DNA of 64,000 nucleotides, from positions 58,991 through 122,990 of the forward strand of contig QZDS01000011.1 of assembly GCA_009917455.1 (NCBI GenBank). Reading direction: 5' to 3'. Position 1 is the first letter of the stretch. Each line of letters starts with the position of its first letter. A program made the position numbers and the translations under genes. This document shows, one piece after another, positions 60,782 through 64,000 of this stretch. The notes under the pieces are model-generated. The model was not told the DNA's origin. It saw nothing but the letters and a program-made list of their open reading frames with translations, and did no database searches. The stretch is from a bacterium 1xD8-48 (GTDB lineage Bacteria; Bacillota; Clostridia; Lachnospirales; Lachnospiraceae).

Positions 60782-62431
60782 CTACCTGTGGGACGGAAAT
60801 CCGCCGCGTCCTGCCATCGTCCCCATATCGGAAATCGAAATCCCGGAGGCGTCCACCAACGCCGTTTTATCCTGCTGCTGTCCTTCCGAGGTTGAAGGTA
60901 TTGTCCCGGCAAGCTGACCGCGGATACTCTCCGCGCGAAGCAGACAGAACTGTTTCAGGGTATCGCTTCCCTTTTCAAATTCCTCATAGCTGCAGAATTT
61001 TGTGGGGTCCTTTTCCACATAAGGGGCAATCATCTCTTTTACGGAAGATATCATCTCCTCAAAATAGCTATTGGAAAAACTGCCATCGGCAAAATGGCTG
61101 TCCAAAAATTCCTGGAAATACCGATGATACATTTCAGTGTATTCCTCATTATTAAAAATCCATGCAAGCATGGGACGTTCCTCCACAGAGCCGCCGGAAA
61201 CCGGGGAATCGATTGGGAAATTCACCATGCTATTCGCATTGCTGCCCCCATTGCCGTCCGCATCTGACTGCGCCTCAAAGCCGCCGAAGGCAAGATTATA
61301 ATCCCAGGGAATCATGGAAAGCTGTCCGTCTTTCTCATACAAATAATAGTTATGAACCATAGAGCCTGTATAGCTGTCAAAATTGCAGACAAAGTTGTGT
61401 ACCACAAAATAACGGATAACTGCCTCCACATCGACCACATGCTCGATATCCTCTCCCTGTCCCATTTTTTTGAGTGAGGCAATCAGGCGTTTTTTGTCCG
61501 TATCTGTGATGTAGGTTTTGGCATTGTCAAAAATGTTTATATAGCTGTCAGACGCATCGTCGGTATACTGGAGCAGCACGTCGCTGCTTCCCTTGAACAT
61601 GCCGCCGAATTGCGGCGGGCCGCCTTCCGGCATTTCACTCTTTTCAAATCCTCCCACGCCTCCCGGCAGCTCGGGTATTTCTCCGTCGAATCCCTTCTGC
61701 GCCTTTTTCGGGAGTTCTCCCGCATCTTTCCTGTCTTCCCCGCGCGCTCCGCCAAAGAATTCCTCCATGCCATCCCGGTCGAACTTGTCTCCGTTTCCCC
61801 GGCCGCCGCCCATATCCATACTGTCAGGCTTGTAGAGATTGCCGTAGCCGTTCCCGTAGTTCCGTGCAAGGAAGCTCTCCTCCACGCTTTCCACCGCCAG
61901 ATAAAGCCCCCACTCCTCTCCGTTTACCGTAATATAAACATAGCTGCACAAAGGAGCGGCAACGCCAAAATCCCCCATCATCTTATAGGTAAGGTAATCT
62001 TTCATATAGGTGTTGTCCTGTATGATATTGTTCAGGCTGATTTTATCCAGTCCGTGGTAGCTATTTCCCTTTTCATAGCAGTCAAATTCTATTTTAAAGC
62101 TGTAACGGTCGTTTCCATATTCCTTTACCTGACTTAAAGAAGTGTTTCCCTTTGCCCGGATACCCACGTTTTTATATGCCTCATTGTCAATCACCACGCT
62201 GCACGCCGAATATTCCTCGTTTTCACAGGTGTCCGGAAAGCTGTCCCAGTCCTCCATGACAATATCGATACTGTGCACCCTGGAATCGTCAAACAGCCTC
62301 GAGGCATACCCTGTCTGCGCCATAACCGGCATAATCCCCAGCCTTTCGCCGTTCATGAAAACAGCCGTCACAATCAGGGTAAAAAGCATAACCCCGCAAC
62401 ATATTTTATCTATCTGCTTATGAGTTGACAT
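60782..62431 (-). CDS. CotH kinase family protein
   Basis: 549 residues. An N-terminal signal anchor (KICCGVMLFTLIVTAVFMNG) then the CotH domain: RAKGNTSLSQ, DYLTYKMMGDFGVAAPLCSY, NGEEWGLYLAVE, and the Mg-binding MIPWDYNLAFGGF. A Gly- and Glu-rich insert lies around residues 200-275. CotH proteins are extracellular or spore-coat protein kinases. AGGAGG before the ATG. The next two genes downstream (DUF4956 and VTC) travel with it in many Firmicutes. Confidence 0.85.
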   Translation of the reverse strand: MSTHKQIDKICCGVMLFTLIVTAVFMNGERLGIMPVMAQTGYASRLFDDSRVHSIDIVMEDWDSFPDTCENEEYSACSVVIDNEAYKNVGIRAKGNTSLSQVKEYGNDRYSFKIEFDCYEKGNSYHGLDKISLNNIIQDNTYMKDYLTYKMMGDFGVAAPLCSYVYITVNGEEWGLYLAVESVEESFLARNYGNGYGNLYKPDSMDMGGGRGNGDKFDRDGMEEFFGGARGEDRKDAGELPKKAQKGFDGEIPELPGGVGGFEKSEMPEGGPPQFGGMFKGSSDVLLQYTDDASDSYINIFDNAKTYITDTDKKRLIASLKKMGQGEDIEHVVDVEAVIRYFVVHNFVCNFDSYTGSMVHNYYLYEKDGQLSMIPWDYNLAFGGFEAQSDADGNGGSNANSMVNFPIDSPVSGGSVEERPMLAWIFNNEEYTEMYHRYFQEFLDSHFADGSFSNSYFEEMISSVKEMIAPYVEKDPTKFCSYEEFEKGSDTLKQFCLLRAESIRGQLAGTIPSTSEGQQQDKTALVDASGISISDMGTMAGRGGFPSHR

Positions 62432-62442
62432 GCGCCGCCTCC

Positions 62443-63114
62443 TTAACCCATATATTCTCCGCTGTAGCTGACAAGCACCGCGCTGTTTATGCCGTCCATT
62501 GCCGCCAGTTCATTGATAAAATCCGTGTTGTCTTCCTTCATGCGTATTTCCAGATTCAGCTCCACCATGCCCTTTTGCGCCGTTTTGCTTTTTACCACGC
62601 ACCGCTGCACCCTGCCTTTCAAAAACTCCAACGCCTGCCGCTCGCTTTCATGCCCTTCACAGCCGATTACCACGATATACGGATTCAGATGCGGCTTCCT
62701 GTTGACGAAAACCAGAAGGACAATACCGATAAAAAGGCTCCCGAATACGGCAAGGGGAAGCATCCCCGCCGCCAGTACGATTCCTGCGGCAATCGACCAG
62801 AACAGAAAAGCAATGTCCAAAGGTTCTTTGATTGCCGTTCTGAACCTCACGATTGACAACGCGCCCACCATGCCCAAAGACAGCACCACATTGGAGGTTA
62901 CCGCCAGAATCACCACAGTGGTAATCATGGTAAGGGCGATAAGCGTCACCCCAAAGCCGGAAGAATACATTACGCCGGAGAAGGTCTTTTTGTACACAAA
63001 GAAAATAAACATTCCCAGCCCGAAGGCCAAAAGCAATGCCGCCGCCATATCCACAACGCTTACGCTTGAAACATTCTCCATAAAACCTGATTTGAAAATA
63101 TCGTTAAAAGTCAT
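62443..63114 (-). CDS. DUF4956 membrane protein
   Basis: 223 residues with about four hydrophobic helices (AAALLLAFGLGMFIFFVYKK; LSLGMVGALSIVRFRTAIKE; IAAGIVLAAGMLPLAVFGSL) and a roughly 75-residue soluble C-terminus (VEIRMKEDN-like strand pattern). The G-A-L-S-I-V-R-F-R-T run is the family mark. Ten bases before the CotH gene; function unknown but co-conserved with CotH and VTC-domain genes. Confidence 0.8.
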   Translation of the reverse strand: MTFNDIFKSGFMENVSSVSVVDMAAALLLAFGLGMFIFFVYKKTFSGVMYSSGFGVTLIALTMITTVVILAVTSNVVLSLGMVGALSIVRFRTAIKEPLDIAFLFWSIAAGIVLAAGMLPLAVFGSLFIGIVLLVFVNRKPHLNPYIVVIGCEGHESERQALEFLKGRVQRCVVKSKTAQKGMVELNLEIRMKEDNTDFINELAAMDGINSAVLVSYSGEYMG

Positions 63115-63231
63115 TTTTGCTTTTACCCCTTTTCTTTTTATTTTCCCTCAATCCTATGACACGCCGGGCAATATCCCGCGCCGCACCGATGCCGGCCGCC
63201 TTCTCATGCCTGCTGCCCCTGACGCCAACCG

Positions 63232-63906
63232 TCACCCGTAAATCCTGCACGCCGCGTATTTAGAGTAAGCTCCCGCCCTTCGCCCCGGAAGCTGCACCGC
63301 GTCCCTGATAATATCCGGCAGAAAGGCGTCCCATTTTACTTCCATAATAATTCCTGCATCGCCCGCCGGTATTGTCACGCAGTCAGGATTTAAAAAATCC
63401 GTTCCGCCAAGCCCGGTTCTGATATTGTAATCCAGCGTCACGCGGACGTTTCCCTCCGGATACACAAAAGCCTCCCTTGTATAGTCCACAATTGTTTTCG
63501 GAGCCAGCCCCTGTGCCTGCATTTTACTGTACAGCTCTGCGAGGAGCTTTTTCCCGCTATGTACCATGAAAGAATTATCGCCCTCCGCAATTTTCTGCAC
63601 TTCCTCCGCAGACAGCAGAACGCTTTCCTTTCCTGTAAGGCCGTTATATTTCCGCTTTTTTTCCAGTTTGATAAGAGAAATATCTTTATTATAGTAGCGG
63701 ATACGGAATTTTTCCCTTGTATTTACTCCGTCAATTTTCTCTCTCAGCGCCTTATCCTTTAAGTTATCAAAATAAAGGCTCCGTATCTCATACTTCCCTC
63801 CTCTCCCGTGAGCATCCTCTTTTGCCACCGCCCGCAGACGGCTTCTTATGACAGCGGCGTCCATAGCGTTAATTTCAATCTTCCACTCATGCCGAAAGCC
63901 TGCCAC
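63232..63906 (-). CDS. VTC-domain protein (polyphosphate polymerase-like)
   Basis: Start chosen as the GTG at 63906, seven bases after GGGAGG; an earlier GTG at 63924 is less well placed. 224 residues with the tunnel-fold core: FRHEWKIEINAMDA, EIRSLYFDNLKD, KFRIRYYNKDISLIKLEKKR (Arg/Lys pairs that bind phosphates), RVTLDYNIRTG and GIIMEVKWD (acidic metal site). First visible gene of the VTC-DUF4956-CotH operon. Reaction in bacteria is not settled. Confidence 0.85.
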   Translation of the reverse strand: MAGFRHEWKIEINAMDAAVIRSRLRAVAKEDAHGRGGKYEIRSLYFDNLKDKALREKIDGVNTREKFRIRYYNKDISLIKLEKKRKYNGLTGKESVLLSAEEVQKIAEGDNSFMVHSGKKLLAELYSKMQAQGLAPKTIVDYTREAFVYPEGNVRVTLDYNIRTGLGGTDFLNPDCVTIPAGDAGIIMEVKWDAFLPDIIRDAVQLPGRRAGAYSKYAACRIYG

Positions 63907-64000
63907 TTGCTTTCCTCCCTTCACTTTTAATAACTTCTCGGAATCTTCAGCCCTTATTTCATGGGGCTTTCAGAACCTATTTTTCAAAAATCACCCACTT

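Overview
The window looks like a motile, spore-forming, anaerobic Firmicute of the Lachnospiraceae type (inference from gene content, not from a search). Reasons: a CBir1-like flagellin with CsrA/FliW control, a T-box-controlled valS, a YesMN-type two-component system beside a sugar ABC importer that lacks its own ATPase, spore-linked genes (PdaB-like deacetylase, SPL-type radical SAM protein, CotH cluster) and GH130/GH79-type carbohydrate enzymes. No rRNA, tRNA, CRISPR array or IS element was recognised.

Layout. 1-11.5 kb: a minus-strand operon for an envelope glycan (three GT-C-type membrane proteins, three GT2 transferases, a DegT sugar aminotransferase, two FAD enzymes, one predicted acyltransferase); it runs off the left edge. 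11.6-21.7 kb: an ABC importer with its own sensor kinase/response regulator, followed by a broken M24 peptidase, an asparaginase II, a class II amidotransferase and a 43-residue peptide gene. 21.8-23 kb: an unrecognised overlapping gene pair and a small XRE regulator. 23.0-25.9 kb: the most interesting part. A PdaB-like sporulation polysaccharide deacetylase is cut in two, with its N-terminal part on the minus strand at 25910-25638 and its C-terminal part on the plus strand at 23022-23600. Between the halves lie a large serine recombinase and a 54-residue protein. Inverting the 2.6-kb segment between two short matching sites rebuilds one continuous 282-codon deacetylase frame, and at the other end rebuilds a 44-bp site with good dyad symmetry, as expected of a serine-integrase attP. 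Sequences resembling sigma-E (mother-cell) promoters precede both the recombinase operon and the deacetylase start. I read this as a candidate programmed inversion controlling a sporulation gene, comparable in logic to the sigK skin element but working by inversion instead of excision.

26-36 kb: SPL-type radical SAM protein, GH79-like glycosidase, T-box/valS/YhcC-type radical SAM operon, a zinc-ribbon plus TPM-domain pair, and a GH130 enzyme. 36-44.5 kb: a probable flagellin glycosylation island (two CgeB/DUF3880-type proteins, one GT8, two GT2-TPR proteins, a heptad-repeat coiled-coil protein) around the flagellin gene. 44.6-58.2 kb: flaG-fliD-fliS-fliT-like and flgM-flgN-flgK-flgK-flgL-fliW-csrA operons, interrupted by a NEW3-domain/ABC-2 exporter operon. 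Flagellin and both flagellar operons share a sigma-28 promoter of the form TAAA-N15-TCCGATAY. 58.2-60.7 kb: uraA and upp (divergent) and an antitoxin remnant. 60.8-63.9 kb: the CotH/DUF4956/VTC-domain cluster.
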